From: Stieleria marina
GTDB lineage: Bacteria > Planctomycetota > Planctomycetia > Pirellulales > Pirellulaceae
NCBI GenBank assembly: GCA_007741555.1
Contig: CP036526.1
Coordinates: forward strand, 7,884,700 to 7,948,699
Direction of reading: 5' to 3'
DNA length: 64,000 nt
Under the pieces are notes generated by a model. It saw nothing but the letters and a program-made list of their open reading frames with translations, did no database searches and was not told the origin of the DNA. The translations under genes were made by a program, and so were the position numbers. Positions 24,099 through 32,904 of the stretch are shown in pieces; within the stretch, counting starts at the first letter, position 1; the number at the start of each line of letters is the position of its first letter.

Positions 24099-24754
24099 GG
24101 GTCTTTGGCCTTCTTCTTTAGCACGTTGTTTGCTTTGCGAACTTTCTTAGCGACCACTTGGCGACAGTAACCCGCGTTGGGATTCTTGCGGAAATAGTCC
24201 TGATGATACTCTTCGGCGGGAAAAAACTTCGTCGCAGGTTCCAACTGAGTCACGATCGGGTCGCGAAACTCCGAAGCGATCTTTTTCATGTAAGCGGCCG
24301 CGGCGGCCTTTTCGTCGTCATCACGGTAAAAAATACTGCTGCGATACTGAGTCCCCTCATCGGCGCCTTGCTTGTTCAACGTCGTAGGGTCGTGCGTCTT
24401 GAAAAACATGCTCAGCAGTTCTTCCAAACACGTTTTGTTTGGGTCGTAATAAATCTCAATGGCTTCGGCGTGATTGGTCAATCCAGTACAAACTTGTTTG
24501 TAAGTTGGATTGGGATTTTTGCCGCCGATGTATCCCGACACCACATCATTGACGCCGTCCATCCGCTCGAACACCGCTTCGGTACACCAGAAACACCCGC
24601 CAGCGAGAGTGAGCACTTTTTCAGTTTGGGCGGTCGGCTTTGCGTCCGATTTAGCAGGGCTCGTGGTCGCTTCGTCAGCGCTGACTTGGGCGACTGCGAA
24701 AAGCGCCAGGGCGACTAGCGGTAAAGTGTAGGAGATTGTTTGAGAGATTTTCAT
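24092..24754 (-). CDS. msrA: Secreted peptide methionine sulfoxide reductase A
   Basis: 220 aa: signal peptide (about 1-26), a short linker, then a complete MsrA domain. The catalytic Cys lies in GGCFWCTEAVFERM; HAEAIEIYYDP and EEYHQDYFRKNP are the substrate-pocket blocks. A later Cys in GYCRQVV and a C-terminal Cys (KDPC) could act in recycling. It reduces methionine-S-sulfoxide in exported proteins. The leader places it in the periplasm, unlike the cytosolic E. coli enzyme. It is followed by an overlapping secreted-protein gene. Confidence 0.95.
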   Translation of the reverse strand: MKISQTISYTLPLVALALFAVAQVSADEATTSPAKSDAKPTAQTEKVLTLAGGCFWCTEAVFERMDGVNDVVSGYIGGKNPNPTYKQVCTGLTNHAEAIEIYYDPNKTCLEELLSMFFKTHDPTTLNKQGADEGTQYRSSIFYRDDDEKAAAAAYMKKIASEFRDPIVTQLEPATKFFPAEEYHQDYFRKNPNAGYCRQVVAKKVRKANNVLKKKAKDPC

Positions 24755-24889
24755 TTTCGGTGACCTTTTGCAAACACGGGGTTACTTGGAAAATGTCGAT
24801 TCGACCTCTCCCTCCGTCACTTCCATGATACGCTGCCGCCTACCGGTTGATGCAACGCCGACTGCCCCAAAACGACTAATTCTCGCCCG

Positions 24890-25336
24890 ATGAAGCCCTT
24901 TTTTGACCTTTTGCACACCGTATCGGCTGACGAAATCGACGCTCAGCAGCACGTCCACAACTTGCGGTATTTGCAGTGGACGCTTTGGGCAGCCGGCAAG
25001 CATTCGGCTGCCTGCGGATGGGACAGCCAAGCCGCTCTGGATCGCGGAATGGGCTGGGTCGTTCGCAAACACGACATCACCTACCGTGCGGCTGCCGTTG
25101 CCGACGACGAAATCGTGGTCAGGACTTGGGTGGCTGACGTCGCGTCATTCGCCGCGCGGCGAAAGTACGCCGTCTGCCGGCCGTCGGATCAAACCGTCCT
25201 GGCTCGTGTTGAAACCCGCTGGGTCTACGTCGACCTGACCCAGCACAAAGTCGTTCCGATTCCGCAGGAGTTAAAATCAAAGATGCTGGTCGCCGACCGA
25301 ATTCCGCCGCTGCCTTGGGAGCAAGCCAATGACTGA
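24890..25336 (+). CDS. Acyl-CoA thioesterase, 4HBT hotdog fold
   Basis: 148 aa. The hotdog active-site region reads DEIDAQQHVHNLRYLQW (equivalent of the D-x-x-x-HVNNxxY motif), followed by GWVVRKHDITYRAAAV. It probably hydrolyses acyl-CoA or acyl-ACP thioesters in the cytoplasm; chain preference cannot be read. The stop overlaps the next gene's start by 8 bp. No clear Shine-Dalgarno precedes ATG 24890. Confidence 0.88.
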   Translation: MKPFFDLLHTVSADEIDAQQHVHNLRYLQWTLWAAGKHSAACGWDSQAALDRGMGWVVRKHDITYRAAAVADDEIVVRTWVADVASFAARRKYAVCRPSDQTVLARVETRWVYVDLTQHKVVPIPQELKSKMLVADRIPPLPWEQAND

Positions 25337-25841
25337 TGCTACGCACATGGAACCCCAAAGCACCTCTTTGAAATCCGACAAGCTCCTGCTGCTATATTTG
25401 CGTCTGGTCGGCTATTTCACGCTGCTGGCGTTCGCCGCCGCCGTAATGCCCGAACGTTGGATGATCGATATTGCCCAATGGCTAACGATCGATCCGTTTC
25501 CTGAGCATCCCTTGACGTTTTATCTTGCGCGGAACCTTTCGCTGCTTTATGGATTTGTCGGCATCGGATTGCTTGTCATTGCCAATGACATCGATCGGTA
25601 TCGTCCAATGGTCCGAATGCTGGCGTATGGCACAATCGCGTTCGGCGTATTGCAAATCGTCTGCGACCTCATGTCAGCAATGCCTTGGTGGTGGAGCTGG
25701 GGCGAAGGGGCCGGGGCGATCATGGGCGGCTCACTGATCTACTGGTTGGACGCGCGCGCTCGGCGTGAAATCGATTCGACAACGAAATGTCTGACGACAA
25801 GCTCCGCTGGGCCCAAGACAAATCAAAACAAAAACGATTGA
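25329..25841 (+). CDS. Four-helix membrane protein, unknown
   Basis: 170 aa with about four hydrophobic segments (about 24-42, 65-85, 94-113, 118-138) and a short charged tail. It is translationally coupled to the thioesterase gene by an 8-bp overlap. An ATG at 25347 is an alternative start. Its last 19 bp overlap the 3' end of the gene on the opposite strand. No family recognised. Confidence 0.75.
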   Translation: MTDATHMEPQSTSLKSDKLLLLYLRLVGYFTLLAFAAAVMPERWMIDIAQWLTIDPFPEHPLTFYLARNLSLLYGFVGIGLLVIANDIDRYRPMVRMLAYGTIAFGVLQIVCDLMSAMPWWWSWGEGAGAIMGGSLIYWLDARARREIDSTTKCLTTSSAGPKTNQNKND

Positions 25842-26443
25842 ATGCGATCGATCACCGCCTGCGTTTGATCCACGCTCTGCAGCGGTGGAATCTGCTGCAA
25901 GAAATTGTCGGGCAATCCTTTTCGCTGCAAAAACATCTGGGTCGCTTTGAAGTCACCGTCGCGAAACGACTCTGCCTGCTGATACAAACGCACGCCTAGG
26001 ATCGAATCGGCGATCTGAGTGACTACCAAACCCCAGATTTCTTGGTCCACCGAATCCAATCCCACTTTCGGCGGTCGCCCGTTCTGACATTCAAAAGCCG
26101 CGACCGCACTGCGTCGCCAAGACGTGGGCGTCAATGCTGGATCGTCGATTTCCATCACGATCAGATCAAACAGCTCGGCAAAGATCGCATCAATTGTTGC
26201 TTCCAACATTGCCGCTGGCGATGGCGGATCAGCATCGGTCAGGAGAGCGTCGGTGACTTGATCAAGCAGCCATAACCGTTGGGCGACTTCGCACGAATCG
26301 AACCACTCGATCCCATAAAATTGTTGGTCGGATTCTTGGCGTGATTCGGCTACCAATTGGTCGACCATCATGCCAATGATTCCGCGAATCAATTTCGCTT
26401 CGTCACCACACAGCTTGCGAACGCCATTAGTTGTCGGCCACAT
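25823..26443 (-). CDS. Hypothetical cytoplasmic protein, glycosyltransferase operon
   Basis: 206 aa from ATG 26443; the frame extends upstream to 26614 but that part overlaps the glycosyltransferase gene and looks non-native (Arg/Trp/Ser-rich). The protein is acidic and helical, with a Leu-rich middle (EVAQRLWLLDQVTDALL, IFAELFDLIVMEIDD). No motif recognised. It overlaps the end of the preceding glycosyltransferase gene by 17 bp, so it is co-transcribed and may assist it. Confidence 0.7.
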   Translation of the reverse strand: MWPTTNGVRKLCGDEAKLIRGIIGMMVDQLVAESRQESDQQFYGIEWFDSCEVAQRLWLLDQVTDALLTDADPPSPAAMLEATIDAIFAELFDLIVMEIDDPALTPTSWRRSAVAAFECQNGRPPKVGLDSVDQEIWGLVVTQIADSILGVRLYQQAESFRDGDFKATQMFLQRKGLPDNFLQQIPPLQSVDQTQAVIDRIQSFLF

Positions 26444-27824
26444 CGCCAGCCTCCGGATCCTTTTCGGGCCGCGCAACGATGACTCCCGCAGCCAAAAGAC
26501 AGGTAGCGGGAATGATGGGCGCACGCATCCGAAAGTTGGTCCAGTAAATCGCATGGACGCCGCAAAGTGTGATCGCCAACGCCAAGATCGCCCACCACTT
26601 TGGCGCAAGCACACGGCGTCGCAAACGCCACAAAGTCATTGCGACTGCGACGTACAGTGCCGAGTAGTACAATCCGACGATCACAACCTTTGCCCAGCTT
26701 CGGCCGGGCGCCACATGCGGCATCGGACTCCACAATCGGCCCACTCGAACCAAGCAGGAGTACAGGAACATGGTCGGCTGGCGGTCGATCGTCGCGCGAG
26801 CCGCCAAGTAACAACGCCGGTCGTCGCCTTGCTCTGTGATCAACGGTTGCTGGGAATCGGCCGGAGCTTCGAAATCGGACCAATCGCGATTCCAAAATTC
26901 GGTCGTGGTTGGATCGCCATCGAAACGATGAACATAGGCTTCCAAAAACGGCTTTGCATCCCAGGCTTCGCCCCAGTTTCCGTTTCGCAGGTAGTCGTAA
27001 AACGATTCGTTGTTGGCCAACAGCAACGTGTAGCCGCCATGGCTGGTTGCCCAGATGGGATGTCCGACAGCGGAAGCGTTTCGCCAGGACCAGCCAGCTA
27101 AAGCAACGACCACTAGTAGCGCCGTCAAAACGCCGTGTTTGAAACGCTGGGTCAATTGCGTTTTGCTGCCAGCGAAAAAACTGGCCAGAGTCAACAACAC
27201 GGCCCAAACAAGAAACGTGGGCCGGCACAGATACGCCAGCGCCAGGAGCAAGCTGAGCACTAGATAACCGCCAGCGTTTCGAGATGCGTTTTCGCTTCCA
27301 ATGCGACCGACCCACCACGCGATCACACTGATCGATAGCAGCGTTGCTATCGTTTCGGTCATCAGCTGCGTGGACTGTTGAACCAAAATGGGATCGATTG
27401 CGACCAGCAATCCGGCAACAATGCTGGCTTTACCAATGCGATTTTTTTCGATCAGTCGGCTTGCCACCCAGGTCGTCGCAAGTGACGTTAGCGCGCCCAT
27501 CACGACATGCAAAATGCCCACCGCGAACGTCGAAAGCTGACCCGTTTGACTTGGGGTCAACCATGACAGCAGATAAGGGTACAGTGGCGGACGAAATGCA
27601 GTGGGTTTCGGCGGCAAGTCGCCCAGCGTGATTCCAAAGACACCGGTCTGGGCCAAGGACTGGGACAGCGCACGGTAGGCGTCCGGATCTGACGAAAAAG
27701 CACTCGGTGCAACGATCAATACGGCAGCGCGCACGGCAATCGCAAACGCAAAGACACCCATCAACGCTTTTCGTTCATCAAGACGCGTCGCAATCAAAGT
27801 CGTCTCCTGAAAAAGCGAAACCAT
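26427..27824 (-). CDS. GT39/PMT-like membrane glycosyltransferase
   Basis: About 465 aa from ATG 27824; starts at 27872 or 27761 are possible, and the upstream divergent gene limits choices. About ten to eleven membrane helices. The first periplasmic loop has the acidic DPDAYRALSQSLAQTGVFG and the FRPPLYPYLLSW motif, typical of GT-C enzymes of the PMT/ArnT type that use polyprenyl-phosphate sugars. It probably adds a sugar to a lipid or protein on the outer side of the membrane. The acceptor is unknown. Confidence 0.82.
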   Translation of the reverse strand: MVSLFQETTLIATRLDERKALMGVFAFAIAVRAAVLIVAPSAFSSDPDAYRALSQSLAQTGVFGITLGDLPPKPTAFRPPLYPYLLSWLTPSQTGQLSTFAVGILHVVMGALTSLATTWVASRLIEKNRIGKASIVAGLLVAIDPILVQQSTQLMTETIATLLSISVIAWWVGRIGSENASRNAGGYLVLSLLLALAYLCRPTFLVWAVLLTLASFFAGSKTQLTQRFKHGVLTALLVVVALAGWSWRNASAVGHPIWATSHGGYTLLLANNESFYDYLRNGNWGEAWDAKPFLEAYVHRFDGDPTTTEFWNRDWSDFEAPADSQQPLITEQGDDRRCYLAARATIDRQPTMFLYSCLVRVGRLWSPMPHVAPGRSWAKVVIVGLYYSALYVAVAMTLWRLRRRVLAPKWWAILALAITLCGVHAIYWTNFRMRAPIIPATCLLAAGVIVARPEKDPEAGDVADN

Positions 27825-27874
27825 ACACGTTAGCTGCGAAGCTGATTCTAACTCGCCAAATTTTTGAGCCATTC

Positions 27875-30250
27875 ATGGGCCATCTCAAGCCCGAAACAAC
27901 GACACATTCCGCCGTCCAAGCCCCGACCCCTCAAGCCCGATCGAGGCGTTGGACACGGGCGTTGGCCGATCGATTGGTCAACATTCGCGTCGTCGCAGTC
28001 TTATCGGCGATCGCACTTTTTGCAATTGCCTATCCCATCGCTTGCCGTCTGGAGATGAATCGCAGTGTGTCGGCCATGTTCGCTCCCGATGACCCAACGA
28101 TGCGAGACTATCGGCAATTGCAAACGGCTTTTGGCGGCAATGCTGTCGCGATCATGGTCTACCGCGATACGGACTTGTTTTCGCCCGAAGGGTTTTCGCG
28201 AAGCCGCCAGATTTCCGAGCAAGTACTAGCGGTCGACGGTGTTGATGAAATTCTATCCCCGTCGATTCTGAGCGATTTGGTTGCCAAAATAAGACCCTCG
28301 GGGTTCTTGACGGGCTTTTCCAGCAAAGTGCCCCCGTTGATGCGGCGCCGCGATGTGGTCGCACGCGGCATCGACAAGTTGTTCGCCGGTTACACGCACA
28401 GCGAAGACCATCAGCAAGCCGCTGTGGTGGCGATGTTGGACCCACAGCACACCCCCGACACAATCGAAGCGATTAAGTCGATCGCAGCGTCCTTGCCTGA
28501 TCAACATCTCGGAGCTGTCGATCAAGTCGCGTTGGTTGGCGAGCCTCTGCTGGTGCACGACGGGTTTGCTTTGATCGAGCGAGACGGGACAAAGCTGGCG
28601 ACGTGGACGATCATTCTGCTGTCGATCGTGGTTCTGATCACGCTGGTCGACCTACGGTTTGTCTTGCTCAGCGCGGCGTCCATTGTTTGGTCGATTACGA
28701 TTACACAAGCGATCATGGTTCTGTCGGGAATCCAACTCTCGCTCGTATCCACCATCCTGACCGCCATCGTCACTGTCATTGCTGTTGCATCGGTGTTGCA
28801 CCTGGGAGTGCGCTTTCGCATCGCAAGAACGCGCGGCTACGAACACCGCGAAGCGACTGTGCGTTCGCTGGGCATGCTGGTGATGCCGATTTTTTGGACT
28901 TGCGCGACAGATGCCGCAGGATTCGCCGCCTTGCGATGGTCACGTATCTTGCCGGTTCAACAATTTGGCTGGTCCATTGCGATTGCGTCGACATGCGTCT
29001 TTCTGTCGATCCTGCTGATCGCACCCGCCATCATGATGTTGCCCAATTGGCGCACAGCATCCAAATTGCATCAGTGGCAATCGAAACTGGCCCGACAGAT
29101 GCGACGCCTTTGTCTGCGAATTGCGATGTGGTTCGTCGCTCACCGCCAGCTCAGTGTCGCAGTGGCGGTGGTGATGATGATTGTGTCCGCGATGGGGGTT
29201 TGGCGGACGGAAACAGAAACCAGTTTCTTGAAGAACTTTCGCCCTGATAGTCCGATCGTGGTCGACTATGACCGAGTGGAAAAAACATTCGGTGGTGCAG
29301 GGGTCTGGGATATTATCGTCGACGCGCCGCCCGAAATCAGTAAACGTTATTTGGCTGATGTGCTGAAATTAGAAGACGACTTGCGCAAGATCCAGGTCGA
29401 TGGCGTATCGCTGGCCAAAGTGATCAGCGTTGCCGATGCCAGCGAGATCGCCGGCAAGGCACCCGGTCTAAAATACTTGCCACCGCCCGTCAAACTCCGG
29501 GCAATGCGATTGATTATGCCGCTGTTCGTCAACGCTTTGTTGACGCCGCCCACGGCCGAACCCGAACTTCGCCATTTGCGAATCATGCTCCGCAGCCGCG
29601 AACATTCCTCGGCGCTGCAAAAGTCGGGTTTGATTGACGCGGTCAACCAAGTCGTCAAGAGCCACACGCTTTCTGCTCAGTGGCGTGGTCACTTCAAAGA
29701 CGTCTCCCCGCCGCCTCGTGCCGGCCGCGTGACGGGCTATTACGTGATGATGTCTCGGTTGGTCAGTCAATTGATTCGCGATCAATGGCGTTGCTTTATT
29801 GCCTCCAGCATTTTGATTTGGCTGCTACTGTTAGCGGCAACCCGATCGCCTCGCCTGTCGACCGCGGCACTGCTTCCCAATTTGCTACCGGTGCTCTTTG
29901 TGCTGGCCGTCGTTGGGCTCTCAGGCGACAAGATCAACATGGGGGCAGCCATGATCGCCGCCGTCTCCGTGGGATTGTCAATCGATGGCTCGGTGCACTT
30001 TCTGGCAACGTATCGTCGGCATCGCGACGAAGGCCATTCGTGCAAAGTGGCCGCCACTCACGCGTCGGGCAACGTCGGCGTTCCCGTTTTGTTAGCAACG
30101 ATTGCACTCGTGATCGGTTTCAGCGTCCTTGCCACCAGCGACTTCGTTCCCACAGCCACGTTCGGATTACTCGTCGCAATTACTCTGGCGGCAGGAACGG
30201 TGATCAACCTCACCATCCTGCCTGCGTTCGTATCGTGGATCGATCGTTAA
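27875..30250 (+). CDS. RND superfamily (MMPL-type) membrane transporter
   Basis: 791 aa from ATG 27875; the frame opens at 27707 but that part overlaps the divergent gene. The layout is classic: TM1 (about 42-60), a large periplasmic domain with RSVSAMFAPDDPT, a block of five to six helices (about 245-425), TM7 (about 430-455), a second large loop with ETSFLKNFRPDSPIV, and a final helix block with MGAAMIAAVSVGLSIDGSVHFL, the conserved RND TM region. No membrane-fusion or outer-membrane partner is nearby, as for lipid-exporting MMPL/HpnN-type proteins. Export of a lipid or hydrophobic compound is inferred. Confidence 0.88.
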   Translation: MGHLKPETTTHSAVQAPTPQARSRRWTRALADRLVNIRVVAVLSAIALFAIAYPIACRLEMNRSVSAMFAPDDPTMRDYRQLQTAFGGNAVAIMVYRDTDLFSPEGFSRSRQISEQVLAVDGVDEILSPSILSDLVAKIRPSGFLTGFSSKVPPLMRRRDVVARGIDKLFAGYTHSEDHQQAAVVAMLDPQHTPDTIEAIKSIAASLPDQHLGAVDQVALVGEPLLVHDGFALIERDGTKLATWTIILLSIVVLITLVDLRFVLLSAASIVWSITITQAIMVLSGIQLSLVSTILTAIVTVIAVASVLHLGVRFRIARTRGYEHREATVRSLGMLVMPIFWTCATDAAGFAALRWSRILPVQQFGWSIAIASTCVFLSILLIAPAIMMLPNWRTASKLHQWQSKLARQMRRLCLRIAMWFVAHRQLSVAVAVVMMIVSAMGVWRTETETSFLKNFRPDSPIVVDYDRVEKTFGGAGVWDIIVDAPPEISKRYLADVLKLEDDLRKIQVDGVSLAKVISVADASEIAGKAPGLKYLPPPVKLRAMRLIMPLFVNALLTPPTAEPELRHLRIMLRSREHSSALQKSGLIDAVNQVVKSHTLSAQWRGHFKDVSPPPRAGRVTGYYVMMSRLVSQLIRDQWRCFIASSILIWLLLLAATRSPRLSTAALLPNLLPVLFVLAVVGLSGDKINMGAAMIAAVSVGLSIDGSVHFLATYRRHRDEGHSCKVAATHASGNVGVPVLLATIALVIGFSVLATSDFVPTATFGLLVAITLAAGTVINLTILPAFVSWIDR

Positions 30251-30278
30251 CCGTCGTCCCGCAGCGCCGATAATAGGA

Positions 30279-31547
30279 CTACGAGAACAATTCAATTGGC
30301 TCGAACGTGCCACCCAAAACTTGTTCGGGATCGCATTCCAACCACTCTTTCAATACGGCGGCATACACCTGCCGAAAATCCGTGTGAAACTTCAGATCAC
30401 CGTGATCCAAATCCGACAGCGATGGCATCCGGCCAACTAAACCACTTCGCAGCTTTTGACCTGCGAAAAACATTGGCCCCGCAGTTCCGTGGTCCGTACC
30501 CTTGCTTGCGTTCTCTGCTACTCGGCGACCGAACTCGCTGAAACACATCACTAAAGTTCGATCAGCTTCCCCGCGATCTTTTAGATCGTTCGTCAATGCC
30601 GTCACGCCTTGACTGACATCTCTCAGCAAGGCAGCGTGAGCTTCGGCCTGGTTAGCGTGCGTATCAAATCCATCGATGCGGACGTAATAGATTCGCGTCT
30701 GCATCCCCGCGGCGATTAACTTTGCCACCGTCTGCAACTGACGCCCCAGTTCTGTGTTGGGGTAATCTGCCGATGATCGCGCTAATTGTTTGGATGCCTG
30801 TTCGACTTGGTCGCTGGCGTTGATCGCCGTTGACGTACTGGATCGAACGAATGCCAACAAGTCGTTCTGCCCTGCATCAGTTTGCAATTCCGGCTCCGCA
30901 ACCAGCTGTGTAAGTTCCCGCTGCTGCGACAGTTCGCGGATGGCGGCTTTCAAATCCATGCTCTGATTCTTGGCGAAACGAAACTGATCCAACGAACGGA
31001 TGGATACGGATCGCACATCGCGTGACATCAACGCAAACGGTTGTTTATCACGCCCCAAATGGATCGCTGGCGGGTCCGACGCGTCTTCCATTCCCATGGC
31101 CTGCATGTAGCGTCCAATCCAACCGTCGTCGCGTGTGACGTCTTTGCGAAAACAGGAATGCCAGATATCCATCGACTCGAAATGCGACCGATTTGGATTG
31201 GGGTAGCCGACACCTTGGACGACTGCCAAATGCCCGGCTTCCAGTAAATCCGCAAATCCTCGGAGTGACGGATGCAGTCCCAATTCATCCGTCACTGCCA
31301 ACGTGTCGGACCTATCGATTCGCAGCTGTTTGCGCGAATTCAAATACACATCGTGGGAATGGGGCACGACGCAGTTCAATCCATCGTTTCCACCAGCCAT
31401 TTCGACCACGACCAAAATTCGCTGGTCACTGCGCGACGCTTCCGCGGCCCGGCACAGAATATCGGGCGCAATCGCGCCCAAGCTGACCATTGCCGAACCA
31501 GCCGCAGCACGTCCAAGAAATTCACGACGATCAAAAGGTTGTCTCAT
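30279..31547 (-). CDS. DUF1501 family protein, Tat-exported
   Basis: 422 aa from the ATG overlapping the DUF1800 stop by 4 bp; the longer frame to 31685 begins with unrelated sequence. Twin-arginine leader FDRREFLGRAAAGS. The sulfatase/phosphatase-like DUF1501 fold is indicated by VVEMAGGNDGLNCVVPHS, VVQGVGYPNPNRSHFESMD and VMCFSEFGRRVAENASKGTDHGTAGP, the last block being diagnostic. DUF1501 proteins nearly always accompany DUF1800 or DUF1549 genes in planctomycetes. Function is unproven. Confidence 0.92.
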   Translation of the reverse strand: MRQPFDRREFLGRAAAGSAMVSLGAIAPDILCRAAEASRSDQRILVVVEMAGGNDGLNCVVPHSHDVYLNSRKQLRIDRSDTLAVTDELGLHPSLRGFADLLEAGHLAVVQGVGYPNPNRSHFESMDIWHSCFRKDVTRDDGWIGRYMQAMGMEDASDPPAIHLGRDKQPFALMSRDVRSVSIRSLDQFRFAKNQSMDLKAAIRELSQQRELTQLVAEPELQTDAGQNDLLAFVRSSTSTAINASDQVEQASKQLARSSADYPNTELGRQLQTVAKLIAAGMQTRIYYVRIDGFDTHANQAEAHAALLRDVSQGVTALTNDLKDRGEADRTLVMCFSEFGRRVAENASKGTDHGTAGPMFFAGQKLRSGLVGRMPSLSDLDHGDLKFHTDFRQVYAAVLKEWLECDPEQVLGGTFEPIELFS

Positions 31548-32896
31548 GCCAATTGGAACTCCGGTAGTGAGCACAGAATATGAATCGCATCCTTCATCCG
31601 GTCGTCGTCGCTGCCAACCAGTTTTGCCACCCTCGACTTGGCAGCCTGCGGAATCGGCACCGCAAACAACAATGGCTCGATCCAATCGATCAAAGAACTG
31701 ACGTCCTTAATTTCTTGCTGACGGAGGTAATCCGCGAGTGACTTTTTTGCGAACCGCGTCTTGGAATGATCAAGGATCTGCCGGATCAAGTTCGATCGCC
31801 CCAGCAGTGTCGACGAATTGATCCACGTCCGGCCGCCATCCCAACCTTTCACGCTAGGTGGGAAATACAATCCCTGCCCCAATTCGTGCAGCGAATCGGC
31901 CAATTTGTACGCGTCAGCCGAACCATTCATTGATCGCAAAAAACCAATCGCAAATTCAGCGGGCGAGCGAATTTTTCGTGCTCGCGCATGGGACGAAAAG
32001 AACAGATTGCTGCTCAAGATTCGCTGGATGGTCGGTCCAACATTCATGTCATCCTTACGAAGTTTCTTTGCCAACGGATCCACCAATCGCTCTGAAACTG
32101 TCGGTTCGTCCATCACAAAAAACTTTACCAGCTTTGCGACGATGAACCGCGGGGCAGATGCCTGCTTCGCGACCAACGCTACACCTTGTTCGCCACCGAA
32201 GTTGCCCGTTTCACCGAGCAGCGTTTTTGTGCCGCCGTCATGCTGATATTGATTGAAACGAAACTTCTTTCGCTTGATCTCCCATCCCGTACAACACCTC
32301 GCCAATTCACGAACATCTTCCTCGCTGTAGTTGCCTTCGCCGAGACAAAACAGTTCCATGATCTCGCGGGCGAAATTTTCGTTGGGATGGCTTTTGCGAT
32401 TCGATACGGAATCCAAATAGATCAGCATGGCCGGATCACGAGCGATTCCCAGTAGTAGAGTATTGAAATCACCGAGTGCGTGCTTCCGAAGCAAATCGTT
32501 TTGCGTCTGCATCAGCTCCGCCACTTCGACCTTCTGAGCGCTGGTGGCGAAATGACCGTGCCAAAACAAGGTGGTTTTCTCTAGCAACGGTCTTGGCGTT
32601 CGAAGCATACGATACACCCACTGAGCTGACAGTTGTTTTGCGTTTCCACTAGCCAGCGCTGCTCGGATCAAAGCCTGCATCTGCGTTTCAAACACTTCGC
32701 CTTCACGACTCGCCACCATCAAATCCCCCACCACTTCACCGGGCGACAACTGCACTGCCGAATACAACTCCGATCGGTTCGCTGCAAAACCCGCGCGACG
32801 AAACAAGTGAGCCGCACAACGAATATCCCACGGACTTTCGGCCGAAGGTTTGTACGGACTCCAAGCCCAGTCTGGATTGACGTCGCTGATGTTCAT
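31544..32896 (-). CDS. DUF1800 family protein
   Basis: 450 aa from ATG 32896 (TTG 32935 possible). Signature blocks are present: AAHLFRRAGFAANRSEL, LLEKTTLFWHGHFATS, NFAREIMELFCLGEGNYSEEDV and ARCCTGWEI. No signal peptide is visible, so it may be carried with its DUF1501 partner or act at the membrane. It overlaps the DUF1501 start by 4 bp and begins 8 bp after the secreted-protein gene. Biochemical role unknown. Confidence 0.92.
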   Translation of the reverse strand: MNISDVNPDWAWSPYKPSAESPWDIRCAAHLFRRAGFAANRSELYSAVQLSPGEVVGDLMVASREGEVFETQMQALIRAALASGNAKQLSAQWVYRMLRTPRPLLEKTTLFWHGHFATSAQKVEVAELMQTQNDLLRKHALGDFNTLLLGIARDPAMLIYLDSVSNRKSHPNENFAREIMELFCLGEGNYSEEDVRELARCCTGWEIKRKKFRFNQYQHDGGTKTLLGETGNFGGEQGVALVAKQASAPRFIVAKLVKFFVMDEPTVSERLVDPLAKKLRKDDMNVGPTIQRILSSNLFFSSHARARKIRSPAEFAIGFLRSMNGSADAYKLADSLHELGQGLYFPPSVKGWDGGRTWINSSTLLGRSNLIRQILDHSKTRFAKKSLADYLRQQEIKDVSSLIDWIEPLLFAVPIPQAAKSRVAKLVGSDDDRMKDAIHILCSLPEFQLA

Positions 32897-32904
32897 CGCT
32901 CTGG

